A stretch of DNA of 64,000 bases from Oscillospiraceae bacterium (GCA_021199335.1 JAJQIG010000060.1:1-64000); one strand, 5' to 3'; shown: positions 26,663 through 35,558, counted from the stretch's first letter. The notes: generated from the sequence alone by a model not told the origin. A program made the numbers and translations.

Positions 26663-26723
26663 TTTATTTGTAAAGGAAAAGCGTACAACCGCTTGAATCA
26701 AAACAACAGTCAGGAGGAGCAAA

Positions 26724-27443
26724 GTGAAAAAAATATTTACAAAGGAATTCAGACCCGGTGAAAAATGGTCGGGATTTATAGGAAAAGGAAAATACATTCA
26801 CTTTAAAGCGCTTGGCGACAATGCCAACGTATCCATTCTTCTATACAACATGAGGGATACTTCCGAAAGATATAATATGCCCGATTCACTGAAGGCGCAA
26901 TATACCGCCCACCTTACGCGCGGCAATGTTCTTATGAGCGACAACGGACGTGTTCTCGCAAGCATTGTTGAGGACAGTCTCGGCTGGCATGACAGCATCT
27001 CGGGACATACAACACGTTCCCTTACGGATGAAAAATACGGAAGGACAACCTATCAGGAACAGGGAAATGATTTCTACCGCTGCGGTGAGGAAAATTTCAA
27101 GGTTGAGCTTGTTCGCAACAATATGAGCAAGCGTGACATTGTTCCCTGCGTTAACCTTTTTTCAAAGGTTTATGTTGAAAATGACGGAAGTATGCACTAT
27201 GATTCCGAACATTGCAAATACGGCGCAACGGTGACCCTCAGGACGGAGATGGATATACTTTTTATTGCCTCAAACACTCCAAATCCGCTTGACCCATCGG
27301 AAAAGTATCCATCGGTTCCCGTAACAATGGAGGTATATGATGCTCCGCCCGTTGATCTTACCGATTTTTGCGTAAACTTCCGCACGGAAAACTACAGAGC
27401 ATTTGAAAACACATGGGATTACAACAATCTTCTCGGAATATAG
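26724..27443 (+). CDS. DUF1989 protein, carboxyguanidine deiminase subunit (UAAP2-like)
   Basis: A 239-residue protein of the urea-carboxylase-associated family (DUF1989), the longer UAAP2-like type. Characterised relatives (CgdA/CgdB) act together to deiminate carboxyguanidine to allophanate. Family motifs are GNVLMSDNGRVLASIVEDSL, GWHDSISGHTTRS, and KRDIVPCVNLFSKVYVENDG. Cys ligands present in the partner (GGACSS) are replaced here by GHTTRS, so this may be the less catalytic subunit. It is the first gene of the operon; the next gene follows after 127 bases containing a folded leader. Confidence 0.82.
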   Translation: MKKIFTKEFRPGEKWSGFIGKGKYIHFKALGDNANVSILLYNMRDTSERYNMPDSLKAQYTAHLTRGNVLMSDNGRVLASIVEDSLGWHDSISGHTTRSLTDEKYGRTTYQEQGNDFYRCGEENFKVELVRNNMSKRDIVPCVNLFSKVYVENDGSMHYDSEHCKYGATVTLRTEMDILFIASNTPNPLDPSEKYPSVPVTMEVYDAPPVDLTDFCVNFRTENYRAFENTWDYNNLLGI

Positions 27444-27451
27444 CCCGTTTT

Positions 27452-27553
27452 TTAGGCGGATTCCATCTTCACGTTCGGCGGAGGCTCAATTTCACGCCGG
27501 ATACTCACAAAGCTGCTTCATAATTTCGGCAGTCCGTTAAGACTGCGCTTGAA
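27452..27553 (+). promoter_or_regulatory. Structured leader between the two DUF1989 genes, copy A
   Basis: About 102 bases that align along their whole length with 40225-40328. Shared blocks are TTAGGCGG, TTCCATCTTC, CAAAN2TGCTTC, AATTTNGGCAG, GTTAA and CGCTTGAA. The last hairpin here is GCAGTC (27529-27534) with GACTGC (27541-27546); in the other copy the same helix has different bases, so pairing is kept. It ends just before the AGGAGG site of the next gene. Confidence 0.5.
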
Positions 27554-27570
27554 AACAGGAGGAAATTATC

Positions 27571-28218
27571 ATGTATGGATTTATTGAAAAGGACAGCATA
27601 CTCAAAGAGGAGGATGCAGTATATAACGAGGTTCTGGATGCGGGCCTCGGTTGGATGCATGAACTAAAAAAAGGACAGACCTTCAGAATACTCGACCTTG
27701 AAGGAAATCAGGCGGTTGATACGACATTCTATGACCTTGCAAACCCCGAGGATCATTACAGCGCCATTCAGACAATTGTTATGCAAAAAAATATCTACCT
27801 CACAACCGGCAGCATACTCAGAGCGGAATCCGGAAAACCTCTTCTCGAAATAATCGCCGACAAGACAGGCAGGCATGATACCCTCGGCGGCGCCTGCTCA
27901 TCGCAGAGCAACACAGTCAGATATGCCCGTGAAAAACGTTATATGCACAACTGCCGTGACAGCTTCATGCTGCAGCTTGCCGACAGCACAGCCGATATAA
28001 GAAAGAGGGATCTTGCTCCAAACATCAATTTCTTTATGAACGTTCCCGTAACAAAGGAAGGCGGGCTTAAATTTGACGATGGCGTTTCGGCTCCGGGAAA
28101 ATATGTTGAGATGAAAGCGCTTAAAGATGTAATGATTCTTATCAGCAACTGCCCCCAGCTCAACAATCCCTGCAACGCATATAACCCCACTCCCGTAAGG
28201 CTTCTTATTTGGGACTGA
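27571..28218 (+). CDS. DUF1989 protein, carboxyguanidine deiminase subunit (UAAP1-like)
   Basis: A 215-residue DUF1989 protein, the shorter UAAP1-like type and the partner of the preceding gene. Likely metal ligands are in [12 protein letters not shown] and [11 protein letters not shown] (two Cys near residues 110 and 130) plus [20 protein letters not shown] at the C terminus. [20 protein letters not shown] is the family N-terminal signature. With its partner it should hydrolyse carboxyguanidine to allophanate and ammonium, linking the carboxylase to allophanate hydrolase. An AGGAGG site precedes the ATG. Confidence 0.85.
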   Translation: MYGFIEKDSILKEEDAVYNEVLDAGLGWMHELKKGQTFRILDLEGNQAVDTTFYDLANPEDHYSAIQTIVMQKNIYLTTGSILRAESGKPLLEIIADKTGRHDTLGGACSSQSNTVRYAREKRYMHNCRDSFMLQLADSTADIRKRDLAPNINFFMNVPVTKEGGLKFDDGVSAPGKYVEMKALKDVMILISNCPQLNNPCNAYNPTPVRLLIWD

Positions 28219-28262
28219 ATAATAACAAAATAACTGAGCTGTCAACATTACAGCCCGTTTCA

Positions 28263-28297
28263 TCGGCGCAGCGGACACATGAAACGGCGGCAGCCTG
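28263..28297 (+). promoter_or_regulatory. Intergenic hairpin before the carboxylase gene
   Basis: A perfect 9-bp stem (CCGTTTCAT with ATGAAACGG) and a GC-rich loop lie in the 98-base gap between the DUF1989 gene and the carboxylase. There is no T-run, so it is more likely an RNA processing or stability element than a terminator. Confidence 0.4.
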
Positions 28298-28316
28298 AAA
28301 CAGGAGAAATCAAAAT

Positions 28317-31300
28317 ATGTTTGATAAAGTTCTGATAGCAAACAGAGGAGCTATCGCAGTAAGAATTGAACGCACATTGAAAAAAATGGGCATAAAGAGC
28401 GTAGCCGTATACTCAAAAGCCGACCGTGACAGCTTACATAAGGAAAACGCCGATGAGTCGGTATATCTCGGGGAGGGTACATCGAAGGAAACATACCTCG
28501 ATATAAACAAAATAATATCCGCCGCATTGGAAACAGGTGCGCAGGCGGTTCATCCGGGTTATGGATTCCTCAGTGAAAACACCGAATTTGCCGCTGAATG
28601 TGAGAAAAACGGAATAAAGTTCATCGGCCCCGACCCTGAACAAATAAAGCTTTTCGGATTAAAACATTCCGCGCGTGAAATTGCGCAGAAAGCAGGCGTT
28701 CCGATGCTTGCGGGAACGGGGCTTCTCAGCGGTCTGCCCGAAGCGCTTGAAAAAGCGGAGGAAATAGGATACCCTGTAATGCTAAAGAGTACCGCAGGGG
28801 GAGGCGGAATTGGTATACGCATATGCGAAAACAGTGATGAGCTTACCGACTGCTATGAAAATGTATGCCATCTTGCCGAAAGCAATTTTAACGATTCGGG
28901 TGTATTTCTTGAAAAATACATCAGGAGAGCAAGGCACATTGAGGTTCAGATATTCGGAAACGAATACGGCGAGGTTGCCGTTCTGGGTGAACGAGACTGT
29001 TCGGTACAGCGCCGCAACCAAAAGGTCATAGAGGAATCCCCTGCCCCGAATTTTCCCGAATATGTACGCAGGAGGATGCACAAGGCGGCAATGGATCTTG
29101 CCAGAACCGCCGCATACAAAAATGCGGGAACAATAGAATTTTTGTATGATGAAAGCAGCGAGCAATTCGCGTTTCTCGAAGTAAACACAAGGCTTCAGGT
29201 AGAACACGGAATTACCGAAGAGGTAATGGGAATCGACCTTGTTGAATGGATGGTAAAGGAGGCCGCCGGAGAGCTTAAGGGAATCGACGGCATTGATAAC
29301 GCTCCGAACGGTCATTCTATCGAGGTTCGTGTTTATGCCGAGGACTGCATAAACAATTTCCGACCGAGCAGCGGAAAGATTGACGATGTTTATTTCAGCC
29401 CAAAAGCACGGATTGAAACATGGATAAGAAAAAACATTGAGGTTTCCTCACTCTATGACCCTATGCTTGCAAAGCTGATAGTTCATGCCGAAAGCAGAAA
29501 CAGCGCCGTAAAAAAAATGAACGATGTTTTGACGGAATCGAGGATATACGGAATAACAACAAATATGCAGTATCTCAAGGCTTTAATAAACACAAAGGAC
29601 TATATCGATGGGATGCTCTTTACAAAAATGCTTGAGGACTTTTCCCCTGAGGAATATGCGCTTGAGGTTCTCGATGGCGGGGTCCAGACGACAGTTCAGG
29701 ACAGCAAGGGTATGATAGGATACTGGACAGTAGGCGTTCCTCCGTGCGGCGCAATGGACAGCTACAGCTTCCGAATAGGAAACAAGCTCCTTGGAAACGC
29801 CGACGATGCGGCGGGCATTGAAATGACGCTGCGGGGCGGAAGCTTCCGTTTCAGGACAACCGTAAGCTTTTGCATAACAGGAGCGGATATGCAGCCCACT
29901 CTTGACGGGGAAAAGGTTCCCATGTACAGCGTTATTCACGCAATGCCGATGCAGGTATTGAAATTCGGCGCCTGCAAGATTGGCATGAGGGCATACCTGC
30001 TCATTTCGGGCGGAATTGAGGTTCCGAAGATAATGGGAAGCTCGTCCACCTTCACGGACGGAAAATTCGGCGGCCATAACGGACGTTTCCTAAGGACAGG
30101 CGATGTTTTGCGGCTTACCGAAGAATGCTGCGTGGATTCCATCGAAAGCTTCTCCTCGGAATATCTGCCGCAGATAACCAACGAATGGACTATCGGAGTT
30201 ATTCCCGGGCCTCAGCCGACCTACGAATACCTAAAGCCCGAATATCTCAAAACGCTTACCGAGTCGGAATACACCGTAAACTTTAACAGCGCAAGAACAG
30301 GCGTGCGTCTTAACGGCCCTATACCCGAATGGGTAAGGGAGGATGGCGGCGAAGCGGGACTTCACCCATCAAATATTCATGACAACGCCTATGCCATAGG
30401 TACTCTTGACCTTACGGGAGATCAATCTATACTCCTCGGGCCGGACGGTCCAAGCCTTGGGGGTTTTGTTTGCCCCGTTACAACCGCAATAGGCGAACGA
30501 TGGAAGATCGGTCAGCTTCATCCCGGAGATAAGGTGCATTTTGCGCTTATTTCTCTTGAGCAGGCTGAGAAAATACGTTCCGCACAGGAGAAAAACATCA
30601 CTCTCGAGTATGTAAGGGTACCCGCCCCCGTGACGGAGGAGCTTGATGCATCGTATGCCGTTATATCCTATGGAGAAGCGGGCGGAACGGAGTATATGAT
30701 AAGGCTTGACGGAGAGGAAAATATACTTATCGAATTCGGCAAAATGGAGCTTAATATTGAACTCCGTTTCAGGGCGCATATTCTTATGAACAAGCTCAAG
30801 GAAAGCGAGCTTCCGATAATAGATATGACTCCCGGAATCCGTTCGCTGCAGGTTCATTTCGATGCCGAAAAAACAAATGCACGTGAAATGGCTGAAAAGG
30901 TGGAGAAAATAAATTTTGAGCTTGAAGCGCTTGACGATATTACCGTTCCGTCAAGAATAATAAAGCTGCCGCTGTCATGGGATGACCCGCAGACACAGCT
31001 TGCCGCCGAGCGTTATCAGCAAACGGTTCGCCCCAATGCGCCGTGGTGTCCGAGCAATCCTGAATTTATAAGAAGAATTAACGGACTTGACAGCATTGAC
31101 GATGTTAAGAGGATTGTATTTGATGCGGATTACCTTGTGCTCGGACTGGGCGATGTATATTTGGGCGCTCCCGTTGCGACGCCGACCGACCCCCGCCACA
31201 GAATGGTAACGACAAAATACAACCCCGCTCGGCCGTGGACTCCCGAAAACGCAGTCGGTATCGGCGGCGCTTACCTATGCGTATACGGAATGGAAGGCCC

Positions 31301-31907
31301 CGGGGGATACCAGTTTGTCGGAAGAACAATTCAGATGTGGAACCCAATGCGTGAAACAAAATACTTCACGAAAGGAAAACCGTGGCTGCTCAACTTCTTC
31401 GATCAGTTGAAATTCTACCCCTGCACTGCGGATGAAATACTAAAGTTCAGAGAGGATTTTCTGAGGGGAGAATTTGATATCGAAATAGAGGAAACGTCCT
31501 TCAACCTCGGCGAATACAAAAAATACCTCGAAAGCATAAAGGAAGGCAGCGAAAAATTCAAGGCGCATCAGGAAGCATCCTTTGAGGCGGAGAGGCAGAG
31601 ATGGCGGGAGCAGGGTCTTGATCACTTTGATTCCGAAACGGGGGAACCTGTATCTGAAGCCGAAGCCGAGCTGCCGAACGGCTGCGAAGGTGTATATGCA
31701 ACCATCCCCGGAAGCGTTTGGAAGGTTCTTGCGGAGGAGGAAAGCGAGATAAATAACGGAGATGAGGTCGCTGTTCTCGAAAGCATGAAAATGGAATTCC
31801 CGATAGCTTCGGAGGTAGGCGGCATTATCAGAAAAATCTTTATAAAAGCAGGCGAGCAGGTTAATGCCGGTCAGCTTATTGCCGCAATAGAATCAAAGGA
31901 GAAGTAA
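28317..31907 (+). CDS. Guanidine (urea-type) carboxylase, biotin-dependent
   Basis: A 1196-residue multidomain enzyme. Biotin carboxylase covers about 1-450 (MLKSTAGGGGIGIRI glycine loop, ERDCSVQRRNQK, EVNTRLQVEHGITEEV). A KipA/KipI-like carboxyltransferase covers about 450-1080 (TVGVPPCGAMDSYSFRIGN, RTGVRLNGPIPEW, GPDGPSLGGFVCPV). A C-terminal biotinyl domain has AVLESMKMEFPI with biotin Lys at about 1158. It carboxylates guanidine with ATP and bicarbonate. The paired DUF1989 genes argue for guanidine rather than urea as substrate, but the residue that separates the two was not checked. Allophanate hydrolase follows after two bases. Confidence 0.9.
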   Translation: MFDKVLIANRGAIAVRIERTLKKMGIKSVAVYSKADRDSLHKENADESVYLGEGTSKETYLDINKIISAALETGAQAVHPGYGFLSENTEFAAECEKNGIKFIGPDPEQIKLFGLKHSAREIAQKAGVPMLAGTGLLSGLPEALEKAEEIGYPVMLKSTAGGGGIGIRICENSDELTDCYENVCHLAESNFNDSGVFLEKYIRRARHIEVQIFGNEYGEVAVLGERDCSVQRRNQKVIEESPAPNFPEYVRRRMHKAAMDLARTAAYKNAGTIEFLYDESSEQFAFLEVNTRLQVEHGITEEVMGIDLVEWMVKEAAGELKGIDGIDNAPNGHSIEVRVYAEDCINNFRPSSGKIDDVYFSPKARIETWIRKNIEVSSLYDPMLAKLIVHAESRNSAVKKMNDVLTESRIYGITTNMQYLKALINTKDYIDGMLFTKMLEDFSPEEYALEVLDGGVQTTVQDSKGMIGYWTVGVPPCGAMDSYSFRIGNKLLGNADDAAGIEMTLRGGSFRFRTTVSFCITGADMQPTLDGEKVPMYSVIHAMPMQVLKFGACKIGMRAYLLISGGIEVPKIMGSSSTFTDGKFGGHNGRFLRTGDVLRLTEECCVDSIESFSSEYLPQITNEWTIGVIPGPQPTYEYLKPEYLKTLTESEYTVNFNSARTGVRLNGPIPEWVREDGGEAGLHPSNIHDNAYAIGTLDLTGDQSILLGPDGPSLGGFVCPVTTAIGERWKIGQLHPGDKVHFALISLEQAEKIRSAQEKNITLEYVRVPAPVTEELDASYAVISYGEAGGTEYMIRLDGEENILIEFGKMELNIELRFRAHILMNKLKESELPIIDMTPGIRSLQVHFDAEKTNAREMAEKVEKINFELEALDDITVPSRIIKLPLSWDDPQTQLAAERYQQTVRPNAPWCPSNPEFIRRINGLDSIDDVKRIVFDADYLVLGLGDVYLGAPVATPTDPRHRMVTTKYNPARPWTPENAVGIGGAYLCVYGMEGPGGYQFVGRTIQMWNPMRETKYFTKGKPWLLNFFDQLKFYPCTADEILKFREDFLRGEFDIEIEETSFNLGEYKKYLESIKEGSEKFKAHQEASFEAERQRWREQGLDHFDSETGEPVSEAEAELPNGCEGVYATIPGSVWKVLAEEESEINNGDEVAVLESMKMEFPIASEVGGIIRKIFIKAGEQVNAGQLIAAIESKEK

Positions 31908-31909
31908 TA

Positions 31910-33607
31910 ATGTATTTTCCTGAAAAGTTAACAATATTATGGCTGAAACAGGCTTATAAAAACGGGCTTGATCCAACGGAGCTTATCGGCGAAATTATAA
32001 AAAAAGCGGAAGCCCACGCCGAAAAAAATATCTGGATAGTAAAGCCCTCCGAGGAGCTTATTTTGCCATATATCAAAAACCTTCCGCCCGACAGAAACAG
32101 TCTGCCGCTGTGGGGAATACCATTCGCAATAAAGGACAATATCGACCTTGCGGATGTTCCGACAACGGCCGCCTGCCCCGATTATGCATACACTCCGAAA
32201 AAGAGCGCATACGTTGTAAACAGGCTTATAAAAGCGGGCGCAATACCTATCGGCAAAACCAATCTTGACCAATTTGCAACGGGGCTTGTCGGCACAAGAA
32301 GTCCATACGGTGAAACCCACAACGCCTACCAACCCGAAATGATAAGCGGCGGATCAAGCTCAGGCTCATCGATATCCGTTGCGCTCGGAATGGCTGCATT
32401 CGCCCTCGGAACAGACACCGCAGGCTCGGGCAGAGTCCCCGCAATGCTGAACGCGCTTATCGGATATAAGCCTCCGCTCGGTTCATGGTCAACATCGGGC
32501 GTTGTTCCCGCCTGCGCAAGCCTTGACTGCGTTACGGTATTTGCAAACAATCTTGATGATGCGCAGACCGTTGACAGATACGCAAGGGGCTTTGACGAAG
32601 AATGCGAATGGTCACGGGAGTATAAAATAAAGGGAGAAAAGCTTCCTGAAAAAATATATATCCCGAAAGACGAACCTCGGTTTTACGGAAGCTTTTCGGA
32701 ATTATACCGTGAAAAATGGAACAAGGCTGTTCTGCGAATCGAACGCCTTGGCATTCCCGTTGAAAGGATAGACTGTTCCATGTTTGAGGAAGCTGCGCTT
32801 ATACTTTACGAGGGCGCATACGTTGCGGAGCGTTGGCAGGATTTAAAGGAATTTGTGGAAAACAACCCCGAAAGCACATTCCCCGTTACCGAAAGGATAC
32901 TTCGTTCCGGAGCAAAATCGGAAAACACGGCCGCGCAGCTTTTTGGCGATATCCACGCCCTCCAACGTTACCGCCACACGGCAAAAAAACTTCTTGACAA
33001 CGCAGTAATGATTATGCCGACGGCGGGCGGCAGCTTTACAAGGGATGAGGTTCGCGCCGACCCAATAACCACAAACAGTCTTATGGGACTTTACACAAAT
33101 CACTGCAACCTGCTTGACCTTATGGCAATAGCTGTTCCCGAAAACAGTGAGGACAGAAAATACCCGTTCGGAATAACTATATTCGGATTGGGTTCATCAG
33201 AAAATCTTGTTTGCGCATTCGCTAAGCGTTTTCTTGAATCGGAAAGCGCCCAAATAGCCGTATGCGGACTGCACAAGAAGAACAGAGCGTTAGAATATCA
33301 GCTTACAGAGCTTGGAGCGGAGTACATCAAAAGCGCCAAAACCTCCGCTGACTACAGACTTTACAGGCTTGATACCGTTCCCGAAAAGCCCGGACTTGTG
33401 CGGACGTTCGATGGCGGCGGCGGAATGATAGATGTCGATATTTACAGCATTCCCAAAAGAAATTTCGGCATTTTTATCGAAAGGGTTGCCATGCCGCTCG
33501 GAATCGGCGATATAAGGCTGTCGGACGGGGAAATTGTGAAAGGATTCCTCTGCGAACAGCAGGCCGCTGCGGGATGCTCCGATATAACTGCAGAGGGAAC
33601 GTTCTGA
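31910..33607 (+). CDS. atzF: Allophanate hydrolase
   Basis: A 565-residue amidase-signature enzyme splitting allophanate to two ammonium and bicarbonate. The Ser-cisSer-Lys triad is visible: Lys in FAIKDNIDLADV (about 73), Ser in GGSSSGSSISVALG (about 148), and the nucleophile Ser in TDTAGSGRVPAML (about 172). The C-terminal 120 residues (YQLTELGAEYIKSAKTSADY onward) are the second domain found in AtzF and DUR1. It completes the pathway that turns guanidine into three ammonium ions. The start is two bases after the carboxylase stop, so the two are co-translated. Confidence 0.93.
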   Translation: MYFPEKLTILWLKQAYKNGLDPTELIGEIIKKAEAHAEKNIWIVKPSEELILPYIKNLPPDRNSLPLWGIPFAIKDNIDLADVPTTAACPDYAYTPKKSAYVVNRLIKAGAIPIGKTNLDQFATGLVGTRSPYGETHNAYQPEMISGGSSSGSSISVALGMAAFALGTDTAGSGRVPAMLNALIGYKPPLGSWSTSGVVPACASLDCVTVFANNLDDAQTVDRYARGFDEECEWSREYKIKGEKLPEKIYIPKDEPRFYGSFSELYREKWNKAVLRIERLGIPVERIDCSMFEEAALILYEGAYVAERWQDLKEFVENNPESTFPVTERILRSGAKSENTAAQLFGDIHALQRYRHTAKKLLDNAVMIMPTAGGSFTRDEVRADPITTNSLMGLYTNHCNLLDLMAIAVPENSEDRKYPFGITIFGLGSSENLVCAFAKRFLESESAQIAVCGLHKKNRALEYQLTELGAEYIKSAKTSADYRLYRLDTVPEKPGLVRTFDGGGGMIDVDIYSIPKRNFGIFIERVAMPLGIGDIRLSDGEIVKGFLCEQQAAAGCSDITAEGTF

Positions 33608-33619
33608 TTACCGAATTTC

Positions 33620-33638
33620 ATACTAAAATTATACTAAA
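33620..33638 (+). repeat. Two ATACTAAA direct repeats 11 bp apart
   Basis: ATACTAAA occurs at 33620-33627 and 33631-33638, one helical turn apart and about 30 bases upstream of the PII -35 box. This is the spacing expected for a regulator binding side by side on DNA. No regulator can be assigned. Confidence 0.4.
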
Positions 33639-33667
33639 GTAGTAGTGATATTCAGTATTTTGATGAC

Positions 33668-33696
33668 TTGAAAAGAGCCGCTGACGGTGCTATAAT
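33668..33696 (+). promoter_or_regulatory. Promoter of the PII/ABC operon
   Basis: TTGAAA (33668-33673) and TATAAT (33691-33696) have a 17-base spacer. Transcription would begin near 33703, only a few bases before a terminator hairpin. Confidence 0.75.
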
Positions 33697-33708
33697 TACA
33701 GTAATGAG

Positions 33709-33747
33709 ATGCAAGGGCGCATTGGTTACGATGCCCTTGCATTTTTT
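33709..33747 (+). terminator. Terminator/attenuator in front of the PII genes
   Basis: A 10-bp stem ATGCAAGGGC (33709-33718) with GCCCTTGCAT (33733-33742) and a run of six T. It ends the upstream guanidine operon, but it also lies directly downstream of the PII promoter, so PII transcripts must read through it. Either read-through is regulated or most transcripts stop here. Confidence 0.75.
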
Positions 33748-33773
33748 GTTACAAAAGGAAAGGAATGTATGTT

Positions 33774-34100
33774 ATGAAGATGATAAAAGCTATAGTAAGG
33801 CCCGAAAGAGCGGAAAATGTTCTTGATGCGCTTCTTGAAGCCGGATTTTCCGCAGCGACCAAGATGAGTGTCCTCGGACGAGGAAAGCAGAAAGGGCTCA
33901 AGGTAGGCGGAACCTATTACGATGAAATTCCGAAGGAGCTTATTATGCTCGTTATAAATGATTCCGATGAGGACAAGGTCGTGAAAATAATTGTCGAAAA
34001 CACTCGAATTGACAAGGTTGGTACCTATGGGGACGGAAAAATCTTCATAAGCAATGTTGAAAGAGCCGTTACCATAAGCAGCGGCAAGGATGAACTTTGA
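33774..34100 (+). CDS. PII-family nitrogen regulator, NifI1-like
   Basis: A 108-residue trimeric PII signalling protein. MIKAIVRPERAENVLDALLE is the PII N terminus, and VLGRGKQKGLKVGGTYYDEI is the NifI1-type T-loop, with GRGKQKG and YYDEIPKE in place of the GlnB/GlnK loop. YGDGKIFISNVERAVTI is the ATP/2-oxoglutarate-binding B-loop region. NifI1 normally sits in nif operons and, with NifI2, blocks nitrogenase. Here no nif gene is present and an ABC transporter follows. The ATG at 33774 gives the family N terminus; the frame opens nine bases earlier. Confidence 0.85.
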   Translation: MKMIKAIVRPERAENVLDALLEAGFSAATKMSVLGRGKQKGLKVGGTYYDEIPKELIMLVINDSDEDKVVKIIVENTRIDKVGTYGDGKIFISNVERAVTISSGKDEL

Positions 34101-34116
34101 TAGGACGGTGGCATAA

Positions 34117-34458
34117 ATGAAAGAGGTTATGATAATAATCAGGCCCAAAATGTATTATCCGACTAAGGATGCCTTGGATGAGGCGGGTTTTAATTCAATG
34201 ACAATACGGAACGTTATCGGACGGGGAAAAAATCCTGTGCATTATGACTCGGACCCTGACGACAGCCCAAAATTTAGGCTTGTTGCTAAACGAATGATAA
34301 ATATGTATGTCTGCGATGATGATGTTCAACGGCTTATAGACGTTGTGGTAAAGGTCAATGAAACCAATCATGCGGGGGACGGAAAGATATTTGTCCTCCC
34401 TGTGGACACCGCAGTTCGCATAAGAACAGGTGAAACGGGAATCGAGGCTATAATGTAG
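34117..34458 (+). CDS. PII-family nitrogen regulator, NifI2-like
   Basis: A 113-residue second PII protein. MKEVMIIIRPKMYYPTKDAL and NVIGRGKNPVHYDSDPDDSP match the NifI2 pattern (RxVxGRGK followed by a longer T-loop), then AGDGKIFVLPVDTAVRIRTG as B-loop and C terminus. The usual TGNPGDGK is altered to TNHAGDGK, so nucleotide binding may differ. It lies 16 bases after the NifI1-like gene and just before the ABC binding protein, suggesting a complex that senses 2-oxoglutarate and acts on transport or on guanidine breakdown. Confidence 0.85.
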   Translation: MKEVMIIIRPKMYYPTKDALDEAGFNSMTIRNVIGRGKNPVHYDSDPDDSPKFRLVAKRMINMYVCDDDVQRLIDVVVKVNETNHAGDGKIFVLPVDTAVRIRTGETGIEAIM

Positions 34459-34502
34459 CCTTGACAATAAAATGGAAATTGAATATGGAAAGGAAGATTA
34501 AA

Positions 34503-35558
34503 ATGAAAATGTTTATGAGAAAATTATTTGCGGCAGTGATTACCGCATCCTTATCCTTGTTTATGCTGGCAGGCTGCGGCGCAAGCGAGGACGCATCCTC
34601 AACCTCCGACACTGAAACGGAGAACGCATCCGCATCCGCAGAAAAGGGAACCGCCGATAATCCGTTTATCCTCGGCGTAAGCCCCATGTCGGGATGGTAT
34701 GCATGGTACGGCATTGAGGGAACGGGAATTTTTGAAGCTAACGGCGTTAATGTTGAAATTCAGTTTTTCCCCGTATACAGCGATTCACTTACGGCATTTT
34801 ATTCAGGAAAGCTTGACGGAATATGCATTGCAGGCTCAGATGCGATAGCTCCGCTTAACGAGGGCGTTGATTTCCAAATTGTCCTTGTAAACGACAACTC
34901 CTACGGTGCGGACGGACTTGTTGTACATGAAGGTATTTCATCCGTAAGCGACCTCAAGGGCAAGACGGTTGCCACCGAAATCGGCACGCTTGAGCATATG
35001 TTCCTGCTTAAAATTCTTGAGGACAACGGAATGACCGTTGATGACATTAACTTTGTAAACATGACGATAAATGATGCGGGTCCTGCATTTATTGCAGGAA
35101 GCATTGATGCCGCTGTTCTTTGGGAGCCTACACTGTCCACTGCAATTGAAGCGGGCGGAAACCTTATTTACAGCACAAAGAGTGAACCGGGTCTTATCCC
35201 CGATACACTCGCCGTAACGAGCGATGTTCTCGCAAGCAGCCCCGATGCGGTACAAAAAATAGTAAACTCTTGGTTTGACGGCGCAGAAAAGCTGGGCGAG
35301 CATGATGAAGAGTTTATCAATGCTGTCTGTGAGGGCGGCGAGCTTGGATATGACGAATATATGACAATGCTTGACGGCGTTACTATATTTGATAAGGAAA
35401 TGAACGAAACAACCTTCCAAAGCGGCGATGATTACACTTACTTAAACTACACGCTTCAGAAATCGGCAGAATTCCTGCTCGAAACAGGCATGATTTCCGA
35501 GCTTCCCGATGATGTGACTGTAATTCTCAATGACAGCTACATTAAGGGGGCAAAATAA
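34503..35558 (+). CDS. ABC transporter substrate-binding lipoprotein (NMT1/SsuA-TauA type)
   Basis: A 351-residue lipoprotein with lipobox LAGC after residue 18 and a Ser/Glu-rich linker. The periplasmic-binding fold is of the SsuA/NMT1 group: NGVNVEIQFFPVYSDSLTAF, LKGKTVATEIGTLEHMFLLK, AGSIDAAVLWEPTLSTAIEA. Members carry nitrate, taurine, sulfonates or thiamine precursors. Beside guanidine-degradation genes and PII proteins, a nitrogen-containing ligand such as guanidine or a related compound is likely, though unproven. I choose the ATG at 34503, preceded by AAGGAAG. Confidence 0.88.
   Translation: MKMFMRKLFAAVITASLSLFMLAGCGASEDASSTSDTETENASASAEKGTADNPFILGVSPMSGWYAWYGIEGTGIFEANGVNVEIQFFPVYSDSLTAFYSGKLDGICIAGSDAIAPLNEGVDFQIVLVNDNSYGADGLVVHEGISSVSDLKGKTVATEIGTLEHMFLLKILEDNGMTVDDINFVNMTINDAGPAFIAGSIDAAVLWEPTLSTAIEAGGNLIYSTKSEPGLIPDTLAVTSDVLASSPDAVQKIVNSWFDGAEKLGEHDEEFINAVCEGGELGYDEYMTMLDGVTIFDKEMNETTFQSGDDYTYLNYTLQKSAEFLLETGMISELPDDVTVILNDSYIKGAK

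Larger units (their letters stand above)
26398..26723. other. Divergent promoter region between tepA and the guanidine genes
   Basis: The 326-base gap has two back-to-back promoters (26466-26494 minus, 26634-26662 plus) and a plus-strand leader of about 55 bases with a small hairpin (AAGCG with CGCTT). I searched by eye for the guanidine-I, -II and -III riboswitch cores and saw none. No coding potential. Confidence 0.6.

Noticed and set aside
26398..26723. Guanidine riboswitch upstream of the guanidine operon
   Set aside because: None of the conserved core segments of guanidine-I, the paired ACGR-loop hairpins of guanidine-II or the guanidine-III core could be found by eye. A covariance-model search is still needed.
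28434..28643. Minus-strand frames inside the carboxylase gene
   Set aside because: They are antisense shadows of a 3.6-kb gene with clear family motifs.
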